Source: Nocardia flavorosea (GTDB lineage: Bacteria > Actinomycetota > Actinomycetes > Mycobacteriales > Mycobacteriaceae). Taken from it: a stretch of 64,000 bases of DNA. The DNA lies in NCBI RefSeq assembly GCF_015477805.1, contig NZ_JADLQL010000006.1, forward strand, positions 186,001-250,000. Direction: 5' to 3'. A program made the position numbers and the translations under genes. The notes under the pieces were generated by a model, which ran no database searches, was not told where the DNA came from, and saw nothing but the letters and a program-made list of their open reading frames with translations. Positions 17,717 to 25,295 of this stretch are shown in pieces. How positions within the stretch are numbered: position 1 is the stretch's first letter; every line of letters starts with the position of its first letter.

Positions 17717-18433
17717 GTGCGCAACCTCCGCCCGGCCGACCTCGCCCGTGAGCACGGACTCTCCACACAGGCCGTCCGCAACTACGAACGCGATGGGTTC
17801 ATTCCCGCGGCCGAGCGCACACCCACCGGCTATCGCCGCTATACCGAAGTGCACGCCGCGGCGTTGCGCGCCTACCTGGCCCTGATCACCGCATACGGTC
17901 ACGCCCTCGCCGGCCGGATCATGAACGGTCTGCACGAGGGCGAACTCGATACCGCCTTGGAACTCATCGACCGCGGCCACCACCAACTGTTACGCGATCG
18001 CGAAACCCTCGACGCGGTCCGGCGGGCCATCGGTCACCTGACGGCCGGAACCGGCGCCGGCACCGGCCGTTCGATCGATCCCGCCCCCCGTACGGTCGGC
18101 GAACTCGCCCACCACCTCCGGGTCACCCCGGCGACCCTGCGCAAATGGGAAACCGCCGGCGTCCTCACCCCGGGCCGCGACCCGGCCACCGGATACCGGA
18201 TCTTCCTCGCATCCGATATCCGGGACGCCGAACTGGCCCACCTGCTCCGCCGCGGCGGCTACGGTCTCGCCCAAATCGCCACCGTGGTGGAACAGATCCG
18301 GGCGGCCGGCGGCACCGATGCCCTCGCCGCCGCACTCGACGGCTGGCAGGGCAAACTGACCGCGCGCGGGGTCGCGATGCTGGCGGCGGCCGGGCTGCTC
18401 GGCAGCTACCTGCGCTACCTCGAACGGCCGTGA
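17717..18433 (+). CDS. MerR-family regulator with two HTH domains (TioE-like)
   Basis: A 238-residue protein with two MerR-type DNA-binding heads. The first (about 5-65) reads LRPADLAREHGLSTQAVRNYERDGFI...TGYRRY; the second (about 125-190) reads TVGELAHHLRVTPATLRKWE...GYRIF. Each has the MerR 'R.YE..G / GYR.Y' signature, giving the duplicated architecture of TioE-type regulators. The GTG start at 17717 fits the spacing to the divergent esterase-like gene, its likely target. No C-terminal cysteines suggest metal sensing, so an organic ligand is more likely. Confidence 0.85.
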   Translation: MRNLRPADLAREHGLSTQAVRNYERDGFIPAAERTPTGYRRYTEVHAAALRAYLALITAYGHALAGRIMNGLHEGELDTALELIDRGHHQLLRDRETLDAVRRAIGHLTAGTGAGTGRSIDPAPRTVGELAHHLRVTPATLRKWETAGVLTPGRDPATGYRIFLASDIRDAELAHLLRRGGYGLAQIATVVEQIRAAGGTDALAAALDGWQGKLTARGVAMLAAAGLLGSYLRYLERP

Positions 18434-18439
18434 TCCCGT

Positions 18440-19666
18440 TCAGTTCCCGAGAACGACGGGCAGCCCGCGTAACCCGTGGAGCGCACGCGACTGCAGGGGT
18501 TGCGGTTTTCCCGCGATACGCGCGTCCGGATATCTTTCGAAGAATCGCTGGACGGCGATCGTCGCTTCCGCACGGGCCAGCGCGGCACCGATACAGAAAT
18601 GGATTCCGGCACCGAAGGTGAGGTGGCGATGCGGTTCCCGGCGCCGGGGGTCGAAGACCTGCGGGTCGGTGAAGATCTCCGGGTCGCGATTCGCGGCGGC
18701 GAGCAACAGTACGATCGGCGTTCCGGCGGTGATGGGCCGGCCGGCGAGCCGGGTATCGGTTTTGGCGACCCGGACGACGTACTGAACAGGGGTGTCGTAG
18801 CGCAGGGATTCTTCGATCAGCGCCGTGTAGTCACCGTCCGCCGGGTGGAGGCCGGGTTGCCGTAGCAGCATGTACAGGGCGTTTCCGAGCAGATGTGTGG
18901 CGGTGCCGAAGCCGCCGACCAGCAGCATGCTGCAGGTGGCGATGGCCTCCCGCAACGTCAGATGCGCCGGGCACTGCTGCGCCACAGCGCCGATGAGCCC
19001 GGTGCTTCCCGGTTCGGCCTGCTCCAGACGGTCCTTGAAATACGCCGTCATCTCGGTGACCAGAGCACGCGAACGCTGCCGTTCCTCCGCCGTTCTGGCT
19101 CCGTCCAGCAACGAGGCCAGCACCTTCCCCCAGGCGGCGAAACGCGGAGCGTCCGAATGCGGCAGGCCGAGGATTTCCGAGATCACCGCCATCGGAACGG
19201 CTTCGGCGTAGTTCGTGACCAGATCGGTGGCCCGGTCGTGCGGGAGCTCGTTCAGGCAGTTACCGACACTCTTTTCGATCCGGGGCCCGAGATCGGCCAG
19301 TGCGCGCCGGTGGAACGTCGGGGCCACCATCGACCGCAGTTCGGTGTGCCGGGGCGGCTCCAGCTTCAGAAAGGAGTCGTCGACCGGATGGACGAGCGTG
19401 ACATCGCCGGACGCGTTGCGCCGGCGTGCCGACGCTCCGATCGGCGCCGGGCCGAAGTCGCCGCTTGTCAGGACCTGGTGACACAGCGGGTGGGAGGCGG
19501 TGAACAACAGGCCGCGGCGACTGGCGGCCAGGGCGCCCCGGGCACGGACCTTCTCGTATTCCCGGTGCCGGTCGGACCCGGGGCGGGCCCAGAGGATCCG
19601 GGCACCCGGGTCACCGCGAAGGACATCGGAGAAGAGCCGTGCCTTTTCCAGAGACATTGCTGCCAT
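18440..19666 (-). CDS. Cytochrome P450 with an unusual I-helix
   Basis: A 408-residue P450. The heme loop is FGAGIHFCIGAALARAE (Cys358) and the K-helix has EESLR (Glu286-Arg289). The I-helix reads GGFGTATH (251-258): the conserved acidic residue before Thr is Gly, which often goes with non-standard oxygen activation or coupling chemistry. It starts 18 nt after the radical SAM gene stop, in the same direction, so the two form an operon. No ferredoxin is nearby. It ends 6 nt from the convergent MerR gene. The pairing suggests natural-product tailoring rather than catabolism, which is inference. Confidence 0.9.
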   Translation of the reverse strand: MAAMSLEKARLFSDVLRGDPGARILWARPGSDRHREYEKVRARGALAASRRGLLFTASHPLCHQVLTSGDFGPAPIGASARRRNASGDVTLVHPVDDSFLKLEPPRHTELRSMVAPTFHRRALADLGPRIEKSVGNCLNELPHDRATDLVTNYAEAVPMAVISEILGLPHSDAPRFAAWGKVLASLLDGARTAEERQRSRALVTEMTAYFKDRLEQAEPGSTGLIGAVAQQCPAHLTLREAIATCSMLLVGGFGTATHLLGNALYMLLRQPGLHPADGDYTALIEESLRYDTPVQYVVRVAKTDTRLAGRPITAGTPIVLLLAAANRDPEIFTDPQVFDPRRREPHRHLTFGAGIHFCIGAALARAEATIAVQRFFERYPDARIAGKPQPLQSRALHGLRGLPVVLGN

Positions 19667-19684
19667 GGTCGGTCGCTATCCGCC

Positions 19685-20812
19685 CTACGCTCCGACCGCC
19701 GGTTGGGCGGGTACCTGCCGGGCGGGATGGTAATCGGACCAGTAGTACTGGCGGTAGAAGTTCTCGGCCAATGACACCCAGGTGTGCAACTGGTCGATAT
19801 CACCCAGGAAGCGGTGCATATTGACCAGCAGCCAGCTCCACACGGCCTGGCTGTCCCGGCAGTTGTCGCAATCTCCGGTGGTGGCGCAGTACTGGACACT
19901 GTGGTCGGTGCGGTACGCGTTGAAGCGGCCGACGATCGGGTGGCCCTCGGTCAGGCGCTGGGCGTGCGCGGGGTGATCGTTGCTGATGCTGGGGCAGGTT
20001 TCGGCACCGAATGTGCCCCAATGTGTACGGCCGGTGACCAGCGTGCGGAAGTAATACGGATCGCCGATCACGGTATCGGGGTAGGTTTCGCGCATCCGCG
20101 TCATTTCCTCGATCGCCCGTTCCTCGTTGTGCAGGCGGGCGGTGGGGTCGGTGCCGTTATCGCTGTAGTAACCGAAATTGACCTGGTTGCCGTTCTCGGC
20201 GATGGCTGCGACAGTGCGTTCGAGGTACGGCATTCCGGCTTCACTGAGTGTGTAGACCCAGGTGGCTCGCGGGTCACCGGTGTAGGTGCGCAACGCCTTG
20301 TCGAACAACCCGCTGATCCGCCGGCCGTTGACTCCGTGGCCGCGCAACTCGTCGTCGACCGGTCCGCCGCCCCACAGCGATACCGCGATGGCGAGATCTT
20401 CCAGCCCGTCGTAGGGTATCGGCCGCGTACCGTTCGTCACGACGGTGACATTGCGAATCGTCTCCGCGAATACGCGGACGCGGTCCAGGACGAGCGCGGG
20501 CTCACCGCCGATCAGCAGTGTGCTGGTGATCTTCTTGTTGTCGCGCAGGTCTTCGGCGAAGGCGCGGATCGTCCCCAGATCACGAATCTCGACGCTCTGC
20601 TTGTCCATATCGTGCTCGAAGAACCAGCACCCCTTGCACCGCAGGTTACAGGCGTCGGTAACCCACACCTCCACGGTGCGAATTCCGCGGGCTACATCGT
20701 TCACACGCAACAAACGTTCGGCCAGTGCCGGATCCTCTTGCGCGAGTTCGAATGCTCGGGTTAATATGCGTTCCTTACTTGGCCTGACGTCCAAGAAAAC
20801 GGGCTGAGCCAC
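19685..20812 (-). CDS. Radical SAM enzyme with a C-terminal cysteine cluster
   Basis: A 375-residue protein. The canonical CX3CX2C motif (Cys55, Cys59, Cys62, in CNLRCKGC) binds the SAM [4Fe-4S] cluster, and GGEP (102-105) is the usual SAM-contact strand. Near the C-terminus, Cys309, Cys315 and Cys318 (CX5CX2C), with Cys273 before them, could bind an auxiliary cluster in the manner of SPASM or twitch domains. The GTG at 20812 is chosen because GAGGAGG lies 6-12 nt upstream; a longer frame to 20863 lacks this. A TTGACA-N17-ACATCT promoter lies just upstream. It is co-transcribed with the P450 at 18440. No precursor peptide gene was recognised, so the substrate is open. Confidence 0.88.
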   Translation of the reverse strand: MAQPVFLDVRPSKERILTRAFELAQEDPALAERLLRVNDVARGIRTVEVWVTDACNLRCKGCWFFEHDMDKQSVEIRDLGTIRAFAEDLRDNKKITSTLLIGGEPALVLDRVRVFAETIRNVTVVTNGTRPIPYDGLEDLAIAVSLWGGGPVDDELRGHGVNGRRISGLFDKALRTYTGDPRATWVYTLSEAGMPYLERTVAAIAENGNQVNFGYYSDNGTDPTARLHNEERAIEEMTRMRETYPDTVIGDPYYFRTLVTGRTHWGTFGAETCPSISNDHPAHAQRLTEGHPIVGRFNAYRTDHSVQYCATTGDCDNCRDSQAVWSWLLVNMHRFLGDIDQLHTWVSLAENFYRQYYWSDYHPARQVPAQPAVGA

Positions 20813-20854
20813 GACATCCTCCTCGGTGCGATGCGGCAAGTTCTGCGCGCTGCT

Positions 20855-20883
20855 AGATGTCACCGGCTAGCCGAACATGTCAA
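20855..20883 (-). promoter_or_regulatory. Predicted promoter of the radical SAM-P450 operon
   Basis: Minus-strand TTGACA (20883-20878), 17-nt spacer, then ACATCT (20860-20855). The transcript would start about 35-40 nt before the GTG, leaving no room for an upstream peptide gene on the same message. The -35 is consensus and the -10 is weak. Confidence 0.45.
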
Positions 20884-21088
20884 AAGAACAACAGTTGCTG
20901 CCGATGCGCTGCCGAATCAACGGGATTCGGCGGTGGTGGGTGAGAATGCGGATACGGAGTGGTCCTACGGAACTGAAATCGTTAGCGCCACAAAGAATTC
21001 TAGGATAGGCCCGCTGACAGCGCGACCCCTCTGACGTATCCTTGATGCTTTTTACGATACGCGCCGAAGGTCGCCGAATCTATTCCGG

Positions 21089-21158
21089 CGCAACGGTACA
21101 CGTTGCGTAAGTTCTACATGCCCGTGCCGCGCAACGTAGCCGCGCGCCCACCGTTGCG
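21089..21158. repeat. Four CGCAACG/CGTTGCG half-sites
   Basis: CGCAACG-GTACA-CGTTGCG at 21089-21107 is a perfect 7-bp inverted repeat. Another CGCAACG is at 21130-21136 and its complement CGTTGCG at 21152-21158. Four copies of one 7-mer within 70 bp, in the gap behind the second P450 and upstream of the radical SAM gene, look like regulator half-sites. This stretch is also less GC-rich than its surroundings. Confidence 0.4.
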
Positions 21159-21167
21159 TCAGCCACC

Positions 21168-21189
21168 GCGTAGCCGTAACCGGCTACGC
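21168..21189 (-). terminator. Hairpin after the ExxR-less P450 gene
   Basis: GCGTAGCCG (21168-21176) pairs perfectly with CGGCTACGC (21181-21189) over a TAAC loop, beginning 10 nt past the stop codon of the leftward P450. Strong stem, no U-run. Confidence 0.6.
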
Positions 21190-21199
21190 CGCAGCAACT

Positions 21200-22459
21200 T
21201 CACGGACCGAGCGGTGGGGACGGCGGAAACATCACCGGCAGCGCCGACAGTGCACGATGGAACGGCCCCGGTCGCCAGTGCAATTCCTCGACCGGGCAGG
21301 CCAGCTGTACCTCGGGGAGCGCGTCGAGCAGCTGATCGATCGCGTTCTGGGCAACCATATAGGCGATCGACCTGGCCGGGCAGGTATGCGGGCCCGAGCC
21401 CCATGCCAGATGCGCGTTGTTGTCGGTGTACTCGCCCGCATGGATCGCCGGATCGTTGTTGCAGGCCGACATGCCGATGAGCACCGGCTGATCGGCCGGC
21501 AGCCATACGCCGTCGAGCATGGTCGGCTGCCTCGGATAGCTGAGACAGTAGTTCGCCATCGGCGGATCGGTGTACAGCAGCTCGTTGAGCGCGTCCCGAG
21601 TCGTCGGCGCCACGCCGGACGACGTACCGGCGAAGCGCGGATCGGTGATCATGAGAAGCAGGGTGTTGACGGTCAGGTTGGTCAGCGGCTCGATACCCGC
21701 CCCGTACAGCACGGCCAACTGGTGCACCATCTCCGAATCCTGCAGACCGGCCGGGTGGGCGAGCAGGCGGGAGGTGACATCGCGACCCGGTTCGGCGCGT
21801 TTGAGCGCGATGAGTTCCAGGAGCGCTTCGTTGATCCTGGCGTCGGCTTCGGTGGCGGCGGCGCCGCCTTCGAACATGGCGGCCATCCCGGCAGCGATGT
21901 ACTGCCCGAGATCCGGCGGGCAGCCCAGCATGGCGTTGAGCACCTCAAAGGTCAGCGGGAACGCGTACTGGCCGATGAGTTCGGCGTTACCGTCCATGCA
22001 GAAGTCGTTGATCAACGGGGTGGCAACCGCTTCGACATTCTGGTGCATGGAGAACAGGTCGACCCCGTCCAGCGCGGCCGTGATCGCCTGCCGGTAGCGG
22101 GCATGTTCCCGTCCGGTACTGCGCATCACATTGGGCCGCCACGCCATCATCGGCATGAGCGGGTGGTCTGCCGGGACGTTCTTTTCCCACGAGCGCGCAT
22201 CGGCCGGAAAATGCTCGGGGTCGTTGAAGATCCGGATCGCGGTGTGGTAGCCGATCACCAGAGTGGCCGGAATACCGGGTGCGAGCTCCACCGGTGCAAG
22301 GGTTTCGTGCCGGCGACGCATCTGCGCGAAGACGCGATGCGGATCTGCGGCGTACTCCTCCGTGTACAGAGCTACCCGCGGCGAGAGATCGGTCCGTGCG
22401 GATGCGGAGTACGGGCAGCCGCCAGTGCCGGCTTCGGTCGATGGTAGAGACTTGGCCAA
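21200..22459 (-). CDS. Cytochrome P450 lacking the ExxR arginine
   Basis: About 419 residues. The heme loop is WGSGPHTCPARS (Cys360) and the I-helix reads GAGIEPLTN (253-261), a form seen in P450s that accompany actinobacterial G-protein 'conservon' operons (CYP156/157-like). The K-helix motif is ELLY (Glu293-Tyr296): the otherwise near-universal Arg is Tyr. Loss of ExxR is documented in the CYP157 group. The start is uncertain: TTG 22459 has GGAG 9 nt upstream, while the frame stays open much further (to 23323). No GTPase, roadblock or DUF742 genes are adjacent. A perfect 20-bp palindrome lies 40 bp upstream of this start. Confidence 0.8.
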   Translation of the reverse strand: MAKSLPSTEAGTGGCPYSASARTDLSPRVALYTEEYAADPHRVFAQMRRRHETLAPVELAPGIPATLVIGYHTAIRIFNDPEHFPADARSWEKNVPADHPLMPMMAWRPNVMRSTGREHARYRQAITAALDGVDLFSMHQNVEAVATPLINDFCMDGNAELIGQYAFPLTFEVLNAMLGCPPDLGQYIAAGMAAMFEGGAAATEADARINEALLELIALKRAEPGRDVTSRLLAHPAGLQDSEMVHQLAVLYGAGIEPLTNLTVNTLLLMITDPRFAGTSSGVAPTTRDALNELLYTDPPMANYCLSYPRQPTMLDGVWLPADQPVLIGMSACNNDPAIHAGEYTDNNAHLAWGSGPHTCPARSIAYMVAQNAIDQLLDALPEVQLACPVEELHWRPGPFHRALSALPVMFPPSPPLGP

Positions 22460-22764
22460 GGCCGGGAACTCCAATGAATGCAACAACAACAGAACAGAAG
22501 TTGTCTCAGTTGAGACAACCTCTGTGCCGGAACAGTATTGCGGTAGCGAATCGGCCGCAAGCCGGCGGGTAGTGCAATCGGCCACTACCGGCCGCACCGG
22601 ACTCCGGCCACCGGCATCATTCGAACCCGTATCCGTAGTCCCGGGTTCCGCCGTCCGCGGTCCGGATCGGCTCCGTTCCGATCGCGATACCGCAGCCGCC
22701 GGCGGAGTCGCGCGCACGCGATCGACGATGCCGTTCGGTAGCGGCAGTGCGCGCCGGGGGCCTT
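22460..22764. other. Intergenic region upstream of the ExxR-less P450
   Basis: A 305-bp gap between the P450 and the PPOX gene, both leftward. Apart from the palindrome at 22500-22519 I see no gene; open frames run through it but have shadow-like composition. Confidence 0.45.
22500..22519. promoter_or_regulatory. Palindrome GTTGTCTCA-GT-TGAGACAAC
   Basis: Perfect 9-bp arms around GT, 40 bp before the proposed P450 start. Operator-like; no adjacent regulator gene explains it, so the binding protein would be encoded elsewhere. Confidence 0.55.
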
Positions 22765-23202
22765 TCAGAAACCTCGGAGACGGTCGGGTATCACCCGGAT
22801 CGGCACCGAATATTCGGCACGGAACTGGTCGGCGGTCATCGACAGGCCGGCCAGCCCGTCCCGGTACTTTTCGAGATAGGCCGCGACCTCGTCCGGATCG
22901 GTTGCCAGTTCGAGCCGGGCGGAGCCGCCGAACACCACGATATCGCCGCCGGATCCGGTGCCGTTGAAGTGCAGCGCCACTCGGGGGTCGCGGGCGATAT
23001 TGCGGAGTTTGGGCCGGTCCGGCCGGCTGAAGACGAGAAAGGATCCCGCCCGCCAGCCGAACCAGACCTGGTTCGGCTGCGGGGTACCGGCGGGTCCGAC
23101 GGTGGTCAGCCAGACGCTCTCCTCGCCGGCCAAGAGCGCGGCAACCCGGGCACCGAACTCCGTTGCGGGATCGAATAATTCGTTGACCTGCGGTGTTTCC
23201 AT
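22765..23202 (-). CDS. PPOX-class F420-dependent oxidoreductase-like protein
   Basis: A 145-residue split-barrel flavin/F420-binding protein. VWLTTVGPAGTPQPNQVWFGW (about 33-53), then LVFSRPDRPKLRNIARDPRVALHF, is typical of the TIGR03667/Rv3369-type group of the pyridoxamine 5'-phosphate oxidase superfamily. Such proteins use F420 or heme/flavin ligands; the natural substrate is generally unknown. ATG 23202 follows GGAGG and gives the normal family length; upstream frame extension to 23400 is not needed. It is upstream of the ExxR-less P450 in the same direction but 305 bp away, so co-transcription is uncertain. Confidence 0.85.
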   Translation of the reverse strand: METPQVNELFDPATEFGARVAALLAGEESVWLTTVGPAGTPQPNQVWFGWRAGSFLVFSRPDRPKLRNIARDPRVALHFNGTGSGGDIVVFGGSARLELATDPDEVAAYLEKYRDGLAGLSMTADQFRAEYSVPIRVIPDRLRGF

Positions 23203-23420
23203 GGGCCGACCTCCAGATCGTCGGGGAATTTGTCGGGGAATTCGCCGGAACCACACCCTCACCCGCCCGCCGACTACCCGCAAGAGCGACGACCGCGGCA
23301 AAACCGTAAGCATTCGATAACACCTTATTTTATAGGTCACTTTTCCAGAGAAATCGGCCGCTATGACACGCGGTCGTGCAAGACTTCTGCCGTTCGTCAA
23401 CTCCCCTGAAAGAAGACGTC

Positions 23421-23675
23421 ATGAGAACACTCGCCACACTGGGCGCGACGGCACTCGCCTTCGCCGCCGCCGGCGTCGTCGCCGCGCAACCCGCCGCCGC
23501 CCAGCCCGCGCAATGCCACTCCTCCTACGAACCCTGCGTCCCTGTCACCAGCGATGTCGACTGCGCGGGCGGCAGCGGTAACGGCCCGGAGTACACGGGA
23601 AAGGTCCGGGTGATCGGCCCCGACGAATACGACCTGGACCGCGACGGCAACGGAATCGGCTGCGAGAACAGCTGA
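23421..23675 (+). CDS. Secreted excalibur calcium-binding-domain protein
   Basis: An 84-residue protein. The signal peptide is clear: MRTL, a hydrophobic stretch of Ala/Val, then an AQPAAAQ-type cleavage region near residue 30. The C-terminus carries the excalibur signature DLDRDGNGIGCE, a short Ca2+-binding loop with a final conserved Cys; three more Cys (in CHSSYEPC and VDCAGG) probably form disulfides. Small secreted excalibur proteins are common in actinomycetes, role unknown. ATG 23421 is 45 nt downstream of another in-frame ATG (23376), but only the later start gives a proper signal peptide. Confidence 0.85.
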   Translation: MRTLATLGATALAFAAAGVVAAQPAAAQPAQCHSSYEPCVPVTSDVDCAGGSGNGPEYTGKVRVIGPDEYDLDRDGNGIGCENS

Positions 23676-23688
23676 CGAACGGACTCGA

Positions 23689-23709
23689 CCCGTGAGCATG
23701 CTCGACGGG
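23689..23709. terminator. Weak hairpin after the excalibur gene
   Basis: CCCGT-GAGCATGCTC-GACGGG, an imperfect palindrome 14 nt after the stop codon. No U-run. Confidence 0.3.
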
Positions 23710-23940
23710 CTTGTACTCCCCATAGGAGATGCGGGCCCGGCGCGCTGTGCGCCCCCGCGTAGCCGGGTGTTCGGCGGGCCGCGACCGCTGCCGGCCGCCT
23801 CCCGGTCGGCGGCCCATCCGGCCCGGCCCGCATCCGCATCCGGCGGTGATCCGAGCAACGCCCTGGTAAAGGCGAGTTGGCGCTGGGTACACCGTTACGG
23901 TAGACAGGTCGCGTCTCATACGTATGGGTAAGGGTTTTTC

Positions 23941-25125
23941 GTGGTCGACACGCTGGCGAGGACGGACGCAGCTACTCCGCAGGCCGCCCCACCCAGATCC
24001 CGCCCGTATAATCACACCGCCGATTTCGTACGCGTCGCCTTGTTCACGCTGGTCGTCGCCTCGCATACGCATGGCACCACCCCCGATGTGGCCGGCGGCA
24101 CCGGGCTGATGGCGACGGTGGGCCACACCACCCGGTACGGGTTCGTCGCCATCACCGTTTTCGTGCTCTTCCTGGGCTATTCCGGCCGCACGGTATCCCC
24201 GGTCGCATTCTGGCGTCGCCGCTTCGGCCAGATCGTCCTGCCATATCTCGCCTGGTCGGTGCTCTACACGCTGTTCCTGGTGTGGCGCGACGACGCCGAG
24301 CCGAAGCCCGGGGCCGGCGATCTGGCCCGCGATTCGGTGGGCAGCATCCTGACCGGCGAAGGCTGGTACCACCTGTACTTCCTGCTCATCTCGATGCAGA
24401 TCTACCTGCTGTTCCCGGCACTGCAATGGTTGATCACGCGAACAACCGGCCACCACCTGGAACTCCTGGCCGCGGCCGTGGCGATCCAACTGGCCATGTT
24501 CGTCCTGTTCGATTGGCCCGGCGGCCCCGCGGTCCTCGGCTGGGGGACCTACCACCACCTGTGGAAGACCCTCCCCATGTACGCGATGTTCGCGGTGATG
24601 GGCGCGCTCCTCGCGGTGCACTTCGACCGCGTCGACGCCTGGATCCGCACTCATCTGCCGGCCGTCGTCACGACCGCCGCCCTCGGCTGTGCGTACGGGA
24701 TCATCGGCCATCTACGGGACGTGGACGCCGGTATCCACCCGGCCCGTAACTCCTCGCCGTGGAACCCGCAGTTCCTGCCCCTGTTCGTCGGCGCGCTGAT
24801 CCTGCTGTACCTCGTAGGCATGTTCTGGAACGACCGTCGCGGCGCCGGCACGGGTGTGGTCGGGCGGATCGTCAGCTACGGCGCGCTGCGCGCGTTCGGT
24901 GTTTTCGCGGTGCATCCGATGATGATCGATATCGTGTACCAGGTGCTTCCGGTGGACTGGCTGCTCGATCCCGTCCCACATCTGCGCTCGACCGCGCTCA
25001 CCATCATCGTGCTGGCCGCCAGCCTCGCGGTGGTGGAGGTCGCGCTGCGTACGCCCTTGAGCAGTATTCTCGTCGCCCGCCCCCGGCAGCCACTGCGACG
25101 CCGGAGTCCCGCATACACCGGCTAG
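23941..25125 (+). CDS. Integral membrane acyltransferase family 3 protein
   Basis: A 394-residue multi-spanning protein with about ten hydrophobic segments. The N-terminal ADFVRVALFTLVVASHTHG (about 27-45) holds the conserved Arg and the catalytic-type His of acyltransferase-3 (PF01757) proteins, which transfer acetyl or other acyl groups to sugars, lipids or cell-wall glycans. The Asp/Arg-rich loops between segments fit this family. The acceptor is unknown. GTG 23941 is the first start after a run of T; no strong ribosome site. Monocistronic by position, with 265 bp of upstream space. Confidence 0.82.
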   Translation: MVDTLARTDAATPQAAPPRSRPYNHTADFVRVALFTLVVASHTHGTTPDVAGGTGLMATVGHTTRYGFVAITVFVLFLGYSGRTVSPVAFWRRRFGQIVLPYLAWSVLYTLFLVWRDDAEPKPGAGDLARDSVGSILTGEGWYHLYFLLISMQIYLLFPALQWLITRTTGHHLELLAAAVAIQLAMFVLFDWPGGPAVLGWGTYHHLWKTLPMYAMFAVMGALLAVHFDRVDAWIRTHLPAVVTTAALGCAYGIIGHLRDVDAGIHPARNSSPWNPQFLPLFVGALILLYLVGMFWNDRRGAGTGVVGRIVSYGALRAFGVFAVHPMMIDIVYQVLPVDWLLDPVPHLRSTALTIIVLAASLAVVEVALRTPLSSILVARPRQPLRRRSPAYTG

Positions 25126-25295
25126 GAATCGACCACGGCCGCGGTACGGCTCCGGCCACCCAGGGGCCGGTTTCCGCCGCGAAACTGCTGACACCACAGC
25201 CCGCGCTGTCGATCCCGGCGGTCCCGCCTGCGGCCGGCCGACGCGTGACCAGGCCACGCAGGCCGGACTCCGCACACCGCCGGCGGTGCCGGTAC

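Noticed and set aside
20831..21034. 67-codon plus-strand frame as a RiPP precursor for the radical SAM enzyme
   Set aside because: No ribosome site, no core/leader pattern or repeated motif, opposite strand to the enzymes, and it overlaps the predicted promoter of the radical SAM gene.
22460..22600. Biarylitide-type pentapeptide gene (MRYYH-like) before the P450
   Set aside because: I looked for an ATG-CGN-TAY-TAY-CAY pattern upstream of the P450s in this region and saw none.
22765..23400. Longer 211-residue version of the PPOX protein
   Set aside because: The extra N-terminus is basic and unstructured, while ATG 23202 has GGAGG and gives the normal family length.
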